Notes: a model not told the origin generated them from the letters alone. A stretch of DNA of 64,000 nt from Hirsutella rhossiliensis (GCF_020360975.1 NW_025408673.1:620001-684000); one strand, 5' to 3'; positions 23,549 through 34,771 are shown, counted from the stretch's first letter. Numbers and translations: made by a program.

Positions 23549-24006
23549 TCTCGCGAAGAGAGATGCTAGAAGTGCATATAAAATGCACGAAGGTGAAATT
23601 AGAAGTAAGGGGTCGGACAGGCAGGGCAGAGATGTTTGAATCTTGCGGGGGCAGCAATTGCAGTAGGGGAGTGATTGTTGTATTGCCTTGATTGTCCTTC
23701 TTTCCTCTATCCAACGCCCCTATTTATACCCGTCTAGCATCTCAATTAACAAAGAAGATCCTGCTTAAAGAAGCCACTAATGTCCTTTTAACTACCGAGC
23801 TTTTTGCCGGTTTTTTCCTTCCTTTGCAGCCGTTCCCGGCATATCCGTCTTATCTCTCGCCACTTTATGCTTTCCCTTATGCCCCCACCCTCCTTTCTGC
23901 ACCTCTTCTCGGCTCCTTCTTCCACACCGGGTGTTTCTAGTTTCCTTGGTCCCTCTTGCCAAGGGATATCTTCGAGAACTGCGAAATCAGGCCACGCTTC
24001 GCGACA
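23549..24006 (-). repeat. Solo copia-1 LTR, hardly mutated
   Basis: 458 bp from TCTCGCGAAG to CTTCGCGACA on the + strand, with a perfect target duplication ATAAA at 23544-23548 and 24007-24011. No internal sequence remains, so LTR-LTR recombination removed it. Unlike its surroundings it retains many CA and TG dinucleotides, so it inserted after, or escaped, the RIP that destroyed its target. Short open frames within it are LTR shadows, not genes. Confidence 0.92.
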
Positions 24007-24011
24007 ATAAA

Positions 24012-25657
24012 AGGGCGGTATATAAAGAGATAAAGTAAGTATAAAGTAAAAGGAAGTAACTATATATACTAAAGAAATAAAGGAGGGTAATAATAAAAAG
24101 GTAGTAAGGAAGGAATAAAAGTACTATTAATAAAAAGGAAAGGTAAAGGTAGTATTATAGGCTATACTTATAAAGTACTAAGGTTATATTATAGTAACTA
24201 TATAAAAGTTAAGCTAAAGTAAACTTATATATAAGTAAAGCTTAACTTAAATATAAGCTAAATAATACTTAAATATTAGTCGAGCTAAGGACTAAGGAAG
24301 ATAAATAGCTAGTATAACTAAGATAAAGTTTTTCTCCTTTTTCCTTAGCTTTAAATAAAGAATTATTTAGCTTTATACTACTATACTAAGTATATACCGG
24401 CCCTTAATATTAAGTATTAGTTATTCCTTTATAAACTTTATATTATACTTTATTAATAGTAAAGCACTCTTTTTTATAGTTATAATATTAAACCTTAAAA
24501 TAAAAGTAGCCTTAGTTAGCTTTATAGTTAAGGTAGTTATAATCCTTAGCTAAGTACTTTTTTAAGTAAAAGGTATACTTAATAAGCTACTAATAGGTTT
24601 AAGGGTTATAGTTAAAGGAAGGGTACTTATAGTACTATATATATATAGTATATTCCTTATAAGCATTAACTAGAATTTATAGGCTTATTATATAAAGGCC
24701 TTTCTTTTAGTATTTAGCTTTTATAGCCTTTAAAAGAACTATAAAGATAATAGATCTTACCTTTTATATTAAGCTTAAAGTACCTAGCTACCTAAGCTAC
24801 CCTAGGATATTAATTCTATTATAAGTCTTAGCCTTTATAGTAAAGATACTTAAGATAAGGGTTTTTAAAAGGTTAAAGACGCCCTAGGCTATTAGCTTAG
24901 TTTAGCTAGTAAGAAGGTTAGCTAATTTAATAAGTAGCCCTTTAAAGTATAAAGACTACTTTTCCTATTACTTTAAAAGCTTCATTACTATATAAAGGGC
25001 CTTTATTATTATAACTATATTAATTTTATTTAAATTTTATAATACTAGTATAGCTAGTTTCTTTATAGCTTTATTAAGCTTATTATAAAAAGTAATAAAG
25101 CTAATAATTAATATTAGTAATCCCTTTTAAGCATAAAAATAAGTTAAAAGTCTTTTTTTATATTCTTCTTAGCTAAGGCCTTAGTTAAGGCCTTAGCTAG
25201 GGCCTTAGCTAGAGCTTTAGCTAGGGCCTTAAGCGCTTTCTTTATAATAGCCTTAGCTTATAAGCTAGTTTCCTAAGGTAGCCTTAAGCTATAAGGTAGT
25301 CTTAGGCTAGTATAAGGGCTATTATAAGGGCTATTAGTAGTCTAGGGTCTTAGGGTCTTTATAGCTACCTTCTTAAGCCCTTTTATAAGGGTCTTATAAA
25401 AGGGTTTTATTTTTTAAAGCTTCCTTAAGAGCTTAAAAGGCTTACTAAAAGAAGCCCTAAGCTTAGTCCTTAAGAGAAAGGTACTAAGGCTAAGGCTAGA
25501 TTTACTATATATATTTAAATATAAGTTAGATAGGTATAAAGCTAATAGGGCTATTAAGGGTAGCTCTTTTTTATCCTTTTACTTACTTTAAAGGCTAATT
25601 AAGCTAAAAGTAGCTAGCTTAAAGTAAGGCTAGTTTAGCTTTAAAGAAGCTAGTCTT
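24012..25657. other. Unidentified RIP relic containing a 12-bp tandem repeat
   Basis: Continuation, beyond the solo LTR, of an old TA-rich relic. On the - strand parts read as a Lys/Ala/Leu-rich protein with stops, similar in texture to 496-1574. It holds the short tandem repeat at 25175-25234. No family motif was recognised. It is the insertion target of the pogo-like element starting at 25660. Confidence 0.3.
25175..25234. repeat. Five 12-bp tandem repeats
   Basis: Units at 25175, 25187, 25199, 25211 and 25223, consensus AGGGCCTTAGCT. The 12-bp period keeps any reading frame, so the source was probably a protein with a four-residue repeat (Ala/Leu/Lys- or Gln-rich on the - strand). Confidence 0.75.
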
Positions 25658-25854
25658 TAAGTTAGCTTACCTACTTAAAGGTATACCTACTTCAAGGTAT
25701 ATCTTATATAACTAAGATAGTATATTTTAATAGTAATTAAAGCTATATTTTTATATTACGATACTTAATTATAGTATTTTCCTATTATTTTAGTTACTAG
25801 CTTTTATATAAAGCTTTAAAATCCGCCTTTTAATTAGCTATTATAATAGTAAAT

Positions 25855-26331
25855 TCTCGCGAAGAGAGATACGAGAAGTATATATAAAATGCACGAAGGT
25901 AAAATTAAAAGTAAGGGGTTAAATAGGTAGGGTAGAGAGATTTAATTCTTATAGGGGCAGTAATAAAGGCAAGGGAGTAATTATTATATTACCTTAATTA
26001 TCCTTCTTTCCTCTATCTAACGCCCCTCTTTATATATTTCTAGCATCTTAATTAATAAAGAAGATCCTACTTAAAGAAGCTACTAATATCCCTTTAACTA
26101 CCAAGCTTTTTACTAGTTTTTCCCCTCCTTTCTAGCCGTTGCCGGTATATCCGTCTTATCTCTCGCTACCTCTATAGGAAGCTATCGCTACTTCTACTTC
26201 CCCTTTTACCCCTACCCTCCTTTTTATACCTCTTTTTAGCTCCTTCCTTAAAACCTGTTTTTTAGCTTCCTAGGTCCCTCTTACTAAAGGATATCTCCGA
26301 GAACTACGAAATTAAGCTACGCTTCGCGATA
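25855..26331 (-). repeat. Solo copia-1 LTR inside transposon P1
   Basis: 477 bp, TCTCGCGAAG to CTTCGCGATA on the + strand, with perfect target duplication TAAAT (25850-25854 and 26332-26336). It is partly mutated, intermediate between the clean solo LTR at 23549 and the LTRs of copy B. Confidence 0.92.
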
Positions 26332-26499
26332 TAAATAGCTTAAGGGCGCGTTAAAGCTATTTCCTTATCTTAATAACTTATTTAATCTATATAAACTAGC
26401 TATTTAAATCTTAAGCGATTTTTTATTACTTTTAAGGCTATAAATAATATAATTAATACTTAAGCTATTATATATATAGTTATACTATTATAAGCTATA

Positions 26500-27900
26500 T
26501 ATTCTAATAGTTAAAGCTATAGCTAACTTTATTAAAAAGTATATAAATTATATAGTTAACTTAACTATAATTTTTAAGCCCTTTTAATAAGCCTATAGAC
26601 TTACTACGATCGTCTTAGTATTTTAAGGGTATTACTATTATCTATTAAGCTTAAATTCTTTTTTTTTAATAGTAATAGCGTTAATAGTATAGGTAAGATA
26701 AAGCAGCTTATTAATAGCTTTACTATATTAACTAGCTAAAGTACTATCCCTTACTACCCCCCTTTAGTATTTTTCTTAGTTAGGCTAGCTTACTAAGCTT
26801 AATAATATAAGCGAAAGAAAAGTACCTTACTAATTAATACTATATTATTAAGAGAAGCGATTTTTTAAAGTTAACGTTAGTAGGTAGCTTTAATTAGTAA
26901 AATAATTAAGATATTAAAAAGTTAAAGAATATATAAAGTATATTAAGGTAGGAAAAGGAGATATATATTATATAGGAAGTATTTATATATAAAATCGTTA
27001 GTCTAATAGCTTTTATAGCTATCTATTATTAAGAGGATATTTCCTTATAGCTAGCTTTTTATTTATAAGATAAAGGCCTATTTAAGCTATTAAATTATAA
27101 TAGAGTCGCTTATCTAGCCCTTTAAAGAGGCTATAAAGTCCTAATCCTTTAAAAAGTTAAGTTCTTTAAGGAACTATTAGTATTAAAGGTCCTAACCTTT
27201 AAAGATTATAAGAGGAGTTAAGGCCTAGCTAGTAATAGAGATATATTCTACTATTATAGTTTAATAACGCGACCTAAGCTACTTCTTAAGCGTCTCCTTT
27301 TTCTTTAAGCTCCTTAGTATAAGGCTATTATAGCTAAGGCCTTTAAAGATACTTATCTTATCTATATTAAAGTATAATTTTAGGGGAATAGCCTATAAAG
27401 CTAAGAGCTTAAGTAACTAAAACTACTCCTTAATCTAGGCTATAAAAGCGCTATTAATATAAGTAAAATTAAGAGCTTTACCTTTAATTATACTAACCTT
27501 TAGATTTTAAGCTAAAAAGCTTACTACTTAGTACTTTCTAAGTAGGCGGGTATTACTTATAGCTATAATAATATAGCTAGCGAATTCCCTTAGCTAAAGA
27601 TATATTAAAGGGATCTTAAGAGCGGCTTAGGTAAGAACCTAATCTTAGAGGTATTTCTCTTACTCTTAGCTAAGCCTTTAATAGTATTTATATACCTCTT
27701 TCTTTAGTTAGGTACCTTTAAGGCGTTTTTAAAGTATTAACTTTAAAATACCTTACTTTTAACTAGCTTATACCTAACCTATACTAAGTTTAATATTAGC
27801 TAGAGCGTTCTAAAGGTAATCCTTAGTATATTTAGAAAGCTAAGATACTACTAATTTAAATAATATATTTTTAATAATAATTAAGTATAAGATATATAAG
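26500..27900 (-). pseudogene. Pogo-family transposase remnant of P1
   Basis: Cut-and-paste transposase of the Tc1/mariner-pogo group, with an N-terminal helix-turn-helix and a DDE nuclease. The - strand translation contains the landmark order of Fot1-like proteins: an N-D-(E to K) block with the first catalytic Asp at 27362-27360, FKG, the second Asp in a DSYKS context at 27023-27021, and the third position at 26915-26913, which reads Asn instead of Asp (a G-to-A change). Spacing is 113 codons then 36 codons, the same as in P2. TAG/TAA stops replace many Gln and Trp codons. The outer limits given are approximate. Confidence 0.75.
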
Positions 27901-27994
27901 AATTTATAGTTATAATATATAAGTTAGTTAGTATATTAGTATTATAAAAACATGCCCTTAAGTAGGTATACCTTTAAGTAAGTAAGCTAACTTA

Positions 27995-28345
27995 GTATAA
28001 GCTAAGTATTATCTTTTATCTTAATATCTTTTAGGTCTTAGTTTTAGGTCTTAGGCTTTTCTTTTAATGTCTTTAATAGTAGTTAGCCTCTTAAAGCTTC
28101 TTTTAAGTAGGCCTTAGCTTCTAAGGTACTTATTTTAGCCCTTAGGTTAAAAGAGAGAGGGGGGTTAAAGGAGCTCTCTTTAAGCCTAAGCTAAGGTCCT
28201 AGGTTAGGTTTAAGCTAGGTCCTATTAGTAAGGGGTATATACCCTTAGTTAGTAAAGGCAAAAAAGAGTTTTTTACTTATATAAAGGAAAACCTTATTTA
28301 ATTTATAAACTTTAGTAGTATATTATATACCTATTAATAGCTATA
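27995..28345. other. Spacer between transposons P1 and P2
   Basis: 351 bp of RIP-mutated sequence belonging to the common insertion target. It has no open frame and no motif that could be named. Confidence 0.4.
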
Positions 28346-28347
28346 TA

Positions 28348-30199
28348 AGTTAGCACCCCTAGCTTCCGGTACCCCTTACTTTTAGCACCTCCTTATATTA
28401 CTATCGCGTTAACTACCTACTCTATCGTAACCGCGTTTTCTTATATATCTCTTATTTAATAATTATAAAATAAATATTATTCGAATTAGCAATACCTTAT
28501 CTTTCTAAATATACTAAAAACCAGCTCTAAGAAGCGCTCGAAGCTATTAATAATAGTATACCTTAGCTCTAAGCTAGTCGTAAGTAAGGTATTTTAAGAA
28601 TAACCCTTTAAACGCATCTTAAAGGAGCCCTACTTATAAAGGAGGTAAAAGAGGTATCTTAAAGGCTTAGTTAAGAGTAGGAAAAACACCTCTATAAATA
28701 GGTTCTTACCTAAGCAGCCCTTAGGCTGCCTCTAACGTATTATTAACTTAGGAAATTCGCTGGCCGTATTATCGTAGCTAGTAAAGACCCCCGCCCGCTT
28801 AAAAAACACTAGGTTTCGAGCTTTTTAGCCTAAAACCTAGAGATTAGCACGATTAAAGGTAAATCTCTTAATTCTGCCTATATTAATAGCGCCTCTATTA
28901 GTAGGATTAAGGAATAGTTTTAATTACTTAAGCTACCGGCTATATAGGCAATCCTACTAAATCACGCTTTAATATAGACGAAATAGGTATCCTTAAGGGC
29001 CTTAGCTATAACGGGCTAGTACTAGGGAGCTTAGAGAAGAAGGAGGCTATTAAGAAGCGGCTTAGATCGCGTTATTAGACTATAATCGTCGAATATGTCT
29101 TTATAACGGGCTAGGCCTTAACCCCCCTTATAATCTTTAAGGGCTAGGACCTTTAATAGTAATAGTTCTTTAACGAACTCGATTTTCTAAAGGATTAGGA
29201 CTTTATTACTTCCTTAAAGGGCTAGATAAGCGATTCTATCGCTATTTAATAGCTTAAGTAAGTATTTATCTCTTAAATAAGGCGCTACCTATAGGAGAAC
29301 GTTCTCCTTATCGTTAATAGCTATAGGAGCTATTAAACCAACGATTTTATATATAAATACTTTAAGCATCGTATTTATCTTCTTTTTCTATTAGTATACT
29401 CCTCCTATATCTTCTAACCTCTTAATATCTCGGTTTTCTCGCCGATTAAGGCTGCCTACTAACGTTAACTTAAAAAAATTATATCTTTTAACGATATAGC
29501 GCTAATTAGTAAGGCTACCTTCCTCTAAGTATATTATTAGGCTTAGTAGACCGGTCTAACCGAAAAGAATATTAAGGGCGGGTAGCATAGGTTAGGACTA
29601 TAGCTAGTTAATATAGTAAAGCCCTTACTAAGCTAGTTCGTCTTACTATAGCTATTAACGCCGTTAACGCTATTAAAACGAAAGAATTCTAGTACCCTAG
29701 CTATTTACGATGCCCTTAAAACGCTTAAACGATTATAAGAAGTCCGTCGCCTTATTATAAGGCTAGAAAACCGCGGTTAAGTTAACTATACGATCTAACT
29801 ACTCTTTAGTAAGGTTAGCTATAGCCTTAATAAGTAAAATTAGTAGCTTATAGCCTCCTAGCTTCGAATATAGTAGCTAGAGTATTAATTATATCGTTTA
29901 TAGCTTTAAAAATAAAAAAAGGTCCCTTAGGACCCTAATAAGCGGTTTATATAGATTAAATAAGTTATAAAGATAAAGAAATAGCCCGAGCGCACGCTTA
30001 AGCTAGCTGCCGCCGCTATAGCTAATTAGAACGTAGGATTTAAAGCTCTTTATAATAGCTAGTAGCTAGAGTAGCTAGAAACACTAAATTTAAGTATCGT
30101 AATATTAAAATACGGCTTTAATTACGTATAGAATATACCTGCCTTAATACTACGAAGGGTGCCGGAAGTAAGGGGTACTAGAAGCTAGGGGTACTAACT
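28348..30199 (+). mobile_element. Fot1/pogo-type DNA transposon P2, RIP-damaged
   Basis: 1,852 bp bounded by TA duplications (28346-28347 and 30200-30201). Terminal inverted repeats of about 44 bp begin AGTTAGCACCCCTAGCTTC; the right end is the complement with a few C/T differences. It retains some CA, TG and many CG, so it is less mutated than P1. It encodes one transposase remnant. Confidence 0.88.
28501..29950 (+). pseudogene. Pogo-family transposase remnant of P2
   Basis: The + strand translation starts with a helix-turn-helix region (LSKYTKNQL, about 28501), followed by a CENP-B-like second DNA-binding region (SKDPRPLKKH, about 28770) and the DDE core: first Asp in NIDEIGI at 28977-28979, FKG at 29136-29144, second position LIVNSYRS at 29316-29318 and third position PLNISVFSP at 29424-29426. 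Both later Asp codons read Asn (GAT to AAT), so the catalytic triad is destroyed. Many TAG/TAA stops sit at Gln/Trp positions. A -1 frame change lies just before the first Asp. Limits are approximate. Confidence 0.82.
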
Positions 30200-30201
30200 T
30201 A

Positions 30202-30320
30202 AGGCTATCCTTAAAGGGGTATAGTATATTATTTATAAGGGTTTTAAGCGTATACTCTTTTATATTTTAAGCTTAGTTTTAAAAGGTTAGCTAAAAAGAT
30301 ATAAATATTTATACTAACGC
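30202..30320. other. Short unassigned spacer
   Basis: 119 bp between P2 and the scrambled copia patch; it continues the target of P2 and nothing can be recognised in it. Confidence 0.4.
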
Positions 30321-31422
30321 TACTTAAGAGGCTAAAAAGGACTATTAAAAAGTCTTTTAAGGAAGACCCCTTATTATAAATAAAGATAAATAAGATTTAT
30401 ATTACTAAAAAATAATAACTAACGCCGCTACCTTTATTTAAGCTATAAATATAAGGAAAGATTATTAGTATAGTAAGTCTAGCCTTTATTTTCCTTATAA
30501 ACTAGCTAGGCTAAAACTAACTATTAAAACCTTTTAACTATTCTTTATAAAAATTAGCTATCCTTAATTTAAATAGTTCCCTTAATATTTATAATACTCT
30601 TTTATAATTCTAATCCTTTAAAAAGAAAAGAAGGAATATCTTATTACTAAGAATAATAATTACTCCTTTACCTTAATTACTAGCCGTATAAGAGTTAAAT
30701 ATTTTTACCCTACTTATTTAACCCTTTACTTTTAATTTTACCTTTATATATTTTTATATATTTCTTATATTTTTCTTAGCGATAGTTATAAGCTTAGGAG
30801 GAATAAAATTCCTATACTTTCTAGCTATTATAAAAGGTACCTTTCTTATATTCTTTATAGCTTCCTTTTACCCCTTTTACTAAAATAGCTAACTTTTAAT
30901 TAACTTTTTACCTTCTTTTTTAATAATATTAAAAAATAACTTTCCTACCCTTATAATTTAAATATATAGAAATATATAAAGGTAAATTTAAAGTAAGGGG
31001 TTAGATAGGTAGGGCAAAGATATTTAATTCTTATAAGGGTAGTAATTAAAGTAAAGGAGTAATTATTGTATTACCTTAATTATATTTCTTTCCTTTATTT
31101 ATCGCCCTTATTTATACCTATATAGTATCTTAATTAATAATAACGATCTTACTTAAAGAAGCTATTAATAATCTTTTAATTACTAAGCTTTTTACTAAGT
31201 TTTCCCCTTTTTTCTAGCCGTTACTAGTATATCTATATTATCTCTCGCTACCTTTATAAGAAGCTATAGCTACTTATACTTTCCCTTATACCCCTACCCT
31301 CCTTTCTATACCTCTTTTTAGCTCCTTTTTCTTTCTTTTATACTAGGTGTTTTTAACTTCCGAGGCCCCTCTTACTAAGGGATATCTCTAAGAACTATAA
31401 AATTAAGCTATGCTTTATAATA
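30321..31422. mobile_element. Scrambled copia-1 patch: pol, LTR, gag start, inverted LTR
   Basis: Four copia-1 pieces lie end to end. 30321-30652 (+) matches the zinc-knuckle-to-protease part of pol. 30653-30784 (+) matches the 3' end of the LTR, entered at AATAATTACTCC. 30785-30960 (+) is the primer-site region, 5' UTR and first gag codons that normally follow an LTR. 30961-31422 (-) is an LTR in reverse, missing about 25 bp of its expected left end. No target duplication is visible. Heavy RIP. The piece order cannot come from one insertion and implies deletions or recombination between nested or inverted copies. Confidence 0.75.
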
Positions 31423-31936
31423 ACTTCCCTTAAGAAAGTTACTACTAACTCCTTAAAGCTCCCTATAAAAGAAGGAACCTAGAAACTACTAGGTAAACTC
31501 TAGGAAGTTACCTAGAAACAATAACCTAGTAGATTATATAGATATTTTATAGAGATTTCCCTTATAGATATAATATATAGGGAATATACTATAATTTCCT
31601 AAGTAATAATAGCTTTTTAAGGATTATACTAATATTTCCTTAAGAGGTTACTATAAGATTATAGCAGGGAAATTATAGGGAAATACCTATACCTACTTAA
31701 GGAAGATACTAGGAAATACCGCTAAATATACTATACTAATATCGTATAATTATAAGGTTTAGATATTACTTAATTAAAGCCCTAAGTAAGGTATTACGCT
31801 CGCTATAGTATATATAGAAAATAAAGAACCTATTATATCTTAGGTAAGAAAAAAGGAATATAAATAGTTATTACTACTCTTACTTTAACTTATTAGACTA
31901 ATAGCTAGTTTATACTTTATATATATAATAGTATAT

Positions 31937-32024
31937 AGTAGCTAGTCTATATAATACGTTTAAGTATATATAGTAGCTAGTCTATATAATATATTTAAGT
32001 ATATATAGTAGCTAGTCTATTTAA
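31937..32024. repeat. 35-bp tandem repeat, 2.5 copies
   Basis: Units start at 31937, 31972 and 32007 with AGTAGCTAGTCTAT; the spacing is exactly 35 bp twice. The units differ only at CG/TA sites (ACG against ATA), as expected from RIP acting on identical units. Confidence 0.85.
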
Positions 32025-32899
32025 TTACCTATTAAACTTATACTTAATCTAAGTAAATAGTAAGGTTAAGTACTAGCCTTATACTAAGGGACTAATATAT
32101 AATACTTAGCGTCTTATAATAGTACTTTTTTAGTTTTAGACTATTAAAGTAGCTCGTTTAAGCTCTTTATACTAAGGTTAAGGGCATAGATATAAGTCCT
32201 TTAATAGTTAACTAGTATAAAGTACTTATTTATTATAAGGGGAGCTTTTAATAAGGTCTTATAAAAGAGTAATATATCCTTTTAATTATATATCGTCTTA
32301 TTAATTAAGCGTATAATTATTATAACTATAGTCTAGTAAACCGCGGGGGACTAGTATATATTATAAGGATATATAATATAAAGAGTAAGGAATATTAAAC
32401 GGACTAATAAGCTAATTAAGTTTAAAGTAATAGGTTACTTTTATACTTTAGTACTCTTAGGCAATAGGATTACCTAGTACTCCTAGCGATCTAAGGAAGC
32501 TCTTAAGATATATTAAAGAGGAACGGAATACTCCTTTAAATAAATAGCTTAATAGCTTTTAATATAATTATTATAATCTTTATTATAATCTTATCTTTAA
32601 TTTTAATTACTTTATTACTTAGTTATAGTCTATAGTCTATAACCTTTAACTTATTACTAATATAATATAATTATTATTACTTAGACTACGCCCTATTATA
32701 TCTATTAATATAAACCCTTAGATAGGTTTATCCCTTAAAAATAATATTAATTATTATATATTAAAAGCTCTTATTTAATATAATATTATATTACTTTAAG
32801 TAATATTACTATTATTAATATACTTATATAGTAAGCTAGATTAACTAACTCTAAAGCTACTATATTACCTTAGGATATAATATATAAGATTATTACCCT

Positions 32900-33760
32900 T
32901 TAATATAAGGTATAGTTACTTAAGAATAAAAAAGGTAATAAATAAGTTAAGGACCTTAGAAAAGTAGTTAAATTAAAATAGCTAGGACTATTTAATAGTA
33001 CTTATACTATACTTTAAGACTTTCCTACCTAACTTAAGGCCTACTATTAGTTTTACCTTACTTAACCCTTAGACCTAGTTAAAAAGGTACTTTATATAGG
33101 AAATTATTTATTTAAAATAGTACTTACTTAGTTTAGACCTATTATAAAGGGCTTTCTTAATAACTAACTAGCGCGATAAGATAATAAGATAGATAAAGTC
33201 TTTACTAGTTTTTAAGGATTTAAAGAAGCTATTATAGAGGTATTTAGAATAACTAATAAGGAATAAGAAGCTAAATAGAAACTTTAAGAACTTTAATAAA
33301 GGATCTTAGTATTAAATTATATTATAAAGTTCTATTAAGTTACCTTAAAATTTATTTAAGATAATAAACCTCTTATATTACGATTCTATAATAAGCTTAA
33401 AAAAGAAGTTAAGGATAAGCTTTATAAAGAAAATTAATATAATAACTTCTTAGACTATATTATTATAGTAGTATAAATCAACGATAAATAGTATACGCGA
33501 TACTAAGAAAAAGAAATAAGGAAGAGGAAACTAGAACCCTTTTTATAAGAATAACTTTAACTAATACGCTAATTATAAAAAGAAGCGCGAAACTCTTATT
33601 ACTTATACCTTTATAATTAACCTAGGTAAGATAAACCTAAATATAATATAGAAAAGTAAAGGAAAGTATTTTAACTATAAGAAACTTAGGTATTCTTTTA
33701 AGGAATATAAATAACCCTATAAGGAGAAGATAATATACTAAGTACTAGCCTTAAAAGGTA
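32900..33760 (+). pseudogene. Gypsy-type gag remnant with zinc knuckle changed to tyrosines
   Basis: Gag capsid and nucleocapsid of a Ty3/gypsy-like element. The capsid C-terminal region (about 33210-33480) shows the usual pattern of a helical segment, FYNKLKKEVKD and a basic run. The nucleocapsid motif at 33667-33708 has the exact C-x2-C-x4-H-x4-C spacing, but all four zinc ligands read Tyr (TAT), the product of G-to-A at TGT and C-to-T at CAT. The Gly before the His reads Arg (AGG). Start and end are approximate; stops are frequent. Confidence 0.65.
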
Positions 33761-34144
33761 AGAAATACTTAAACGCTATTAATAGATAGGAACTAAAGTA
33801 TAAACTCCTTAGTTAGACTATATATTATAACGATAAATTTATAGTATACTTAAGCGATAAGAATAGTATTAAATAGTTCTTAAAGCTATTAAAGAAATCT
33901 TTTATAATAATATAATAAAGGGATCTTAAAATAGAGAAATAATTTAAATTTATAGAACTAAAATACCTTTATTTTAAAGGAGTCTTTAAAGACTAAATTA
34001 AGAAGAATAGTAAACGATTTTAGGAAGATATATAAAATAAAAATTAATAATAATAATAAGTAGTCTATAAATAATATAATAAAGAAGATATAAATATAGC
34101 TTTTATACTTATAAAACTTAAATAATAACTTAAAGAAGAATAAT

Positions 34145-34630
34145 TATCGCGAAGTATAGCTTAATTTTATAGCTCTCGGAAATATCCCTTAGTATAAGGG
34201 ACCTAGGAAGCTAAAAGTACCTAGTATAAAAAAAGGAAGAAGGAGCTAAAAAGAGGTATAAAAAGAAGGGTAGGGGTATAAAGGGAAGTAAAAGTAGCGA
34301 TAGCTTCCTATAAAGGTAATAAGAGATAAGATAGATATACTAGTAACGGCTAGAAAAGAAGGGAAAAACTAGTAAAAAGCTTAGTAGTTAAAAGGATATT
34401 AATAGCTTCTTTAAGTAAGATCTTATTTATTAATTAAAATATTAAATAAGTATAAAGAAAGGCGTTAAATAAAAGAAAGAAGGAGAACTAAGGTAATATA
34501 ATAATTACTCCCTTACTATAATTACTACCCTTATAAGAATTAAATATCTCTACCCTACCTATCTAACCCCTTACTTTTAATTTTACCTTTATATATTTTA
34601 TATATACTTCTTATATCTCTCTTTATAAGA
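34145..34630 (+). repeat. 5' LTR of copia-1 copy E
   Basis: 486 bp, TATCGCGAAG to CTTTATAAGA, followed by GTTATAAGCCTAGG, the mutated primer-binding site. Confidence 0.9.
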
Positions 34631-34771
34631 GTTATAAGCCTAGGAGGAATAGAATTCCTATACCTTCTAGCTACTATAAAAGGTACCTTTCTTATATCCC
34701 TTATAGCTCCCTTTTACCCTTCTTACTAAAAAAGCTAATTTTAACTAACTTTTCTACCCTTCCTTATAATA

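Larger units (their letters stand above)
25660..27992 (-). mobile_element. Fot1/pogo-type DNA transposon P1, RIP-damaged
   Basis: Terminal inverted repeats start AGTTAGCTTAC at both ends and extend for about 33 bp with few mismatches. The element is flanked by TA (25658-25659 and 27993-27994). Without the nested solo LTR and its 5-bp duplication it is 1,851 bp, practically the size of P2 (1,852 bp). The transposase remnant is on the - strand and aligns with P2, while the terminal repeats differ from those of P2 beyond the first seven bases. Confidence 0.82.
31423..34144 (+). mobile_element. Ty3/gypsy-like relic: LTR-like leader and gag
   Basis: The first 700 bp are non-coding and contain a 35-bp tandem repeat (31937-32024), consistent with an LTR or leader. 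From about 32900 the + strand translation reads as gag of gypsy type, with a typical capsid C-terminal pattern around 33210-33480 and a zinc knuckle at 33667-33708. Copia copy E is inserted at 34144. Very heavy RIP. LTR borders could not be fixed. A piece similar to 32694-32780 recurs at 41184, right of copy E. Confidence 0.6.

Noticed and set aside
23487..24010. Three overlapping open frames (75, 82 and 68 codons)
   Set aside because: All lie in or across the solo LTR at 23549-24006. They are open only because this LTR escaped RIP; LTRs of this family do not encode protein.
27150..28250. Host gene between the transposons
   Set aside because: The similarity to P2 on the opposite strand shows that most of this is P1 transposase; the remaining spacer has no frame.
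31937..32024. CRISPR-like array
   Set aside because: Repeats are contiguous 35-bp tandem units without distinct spacers, in a fungal retroelement leader.
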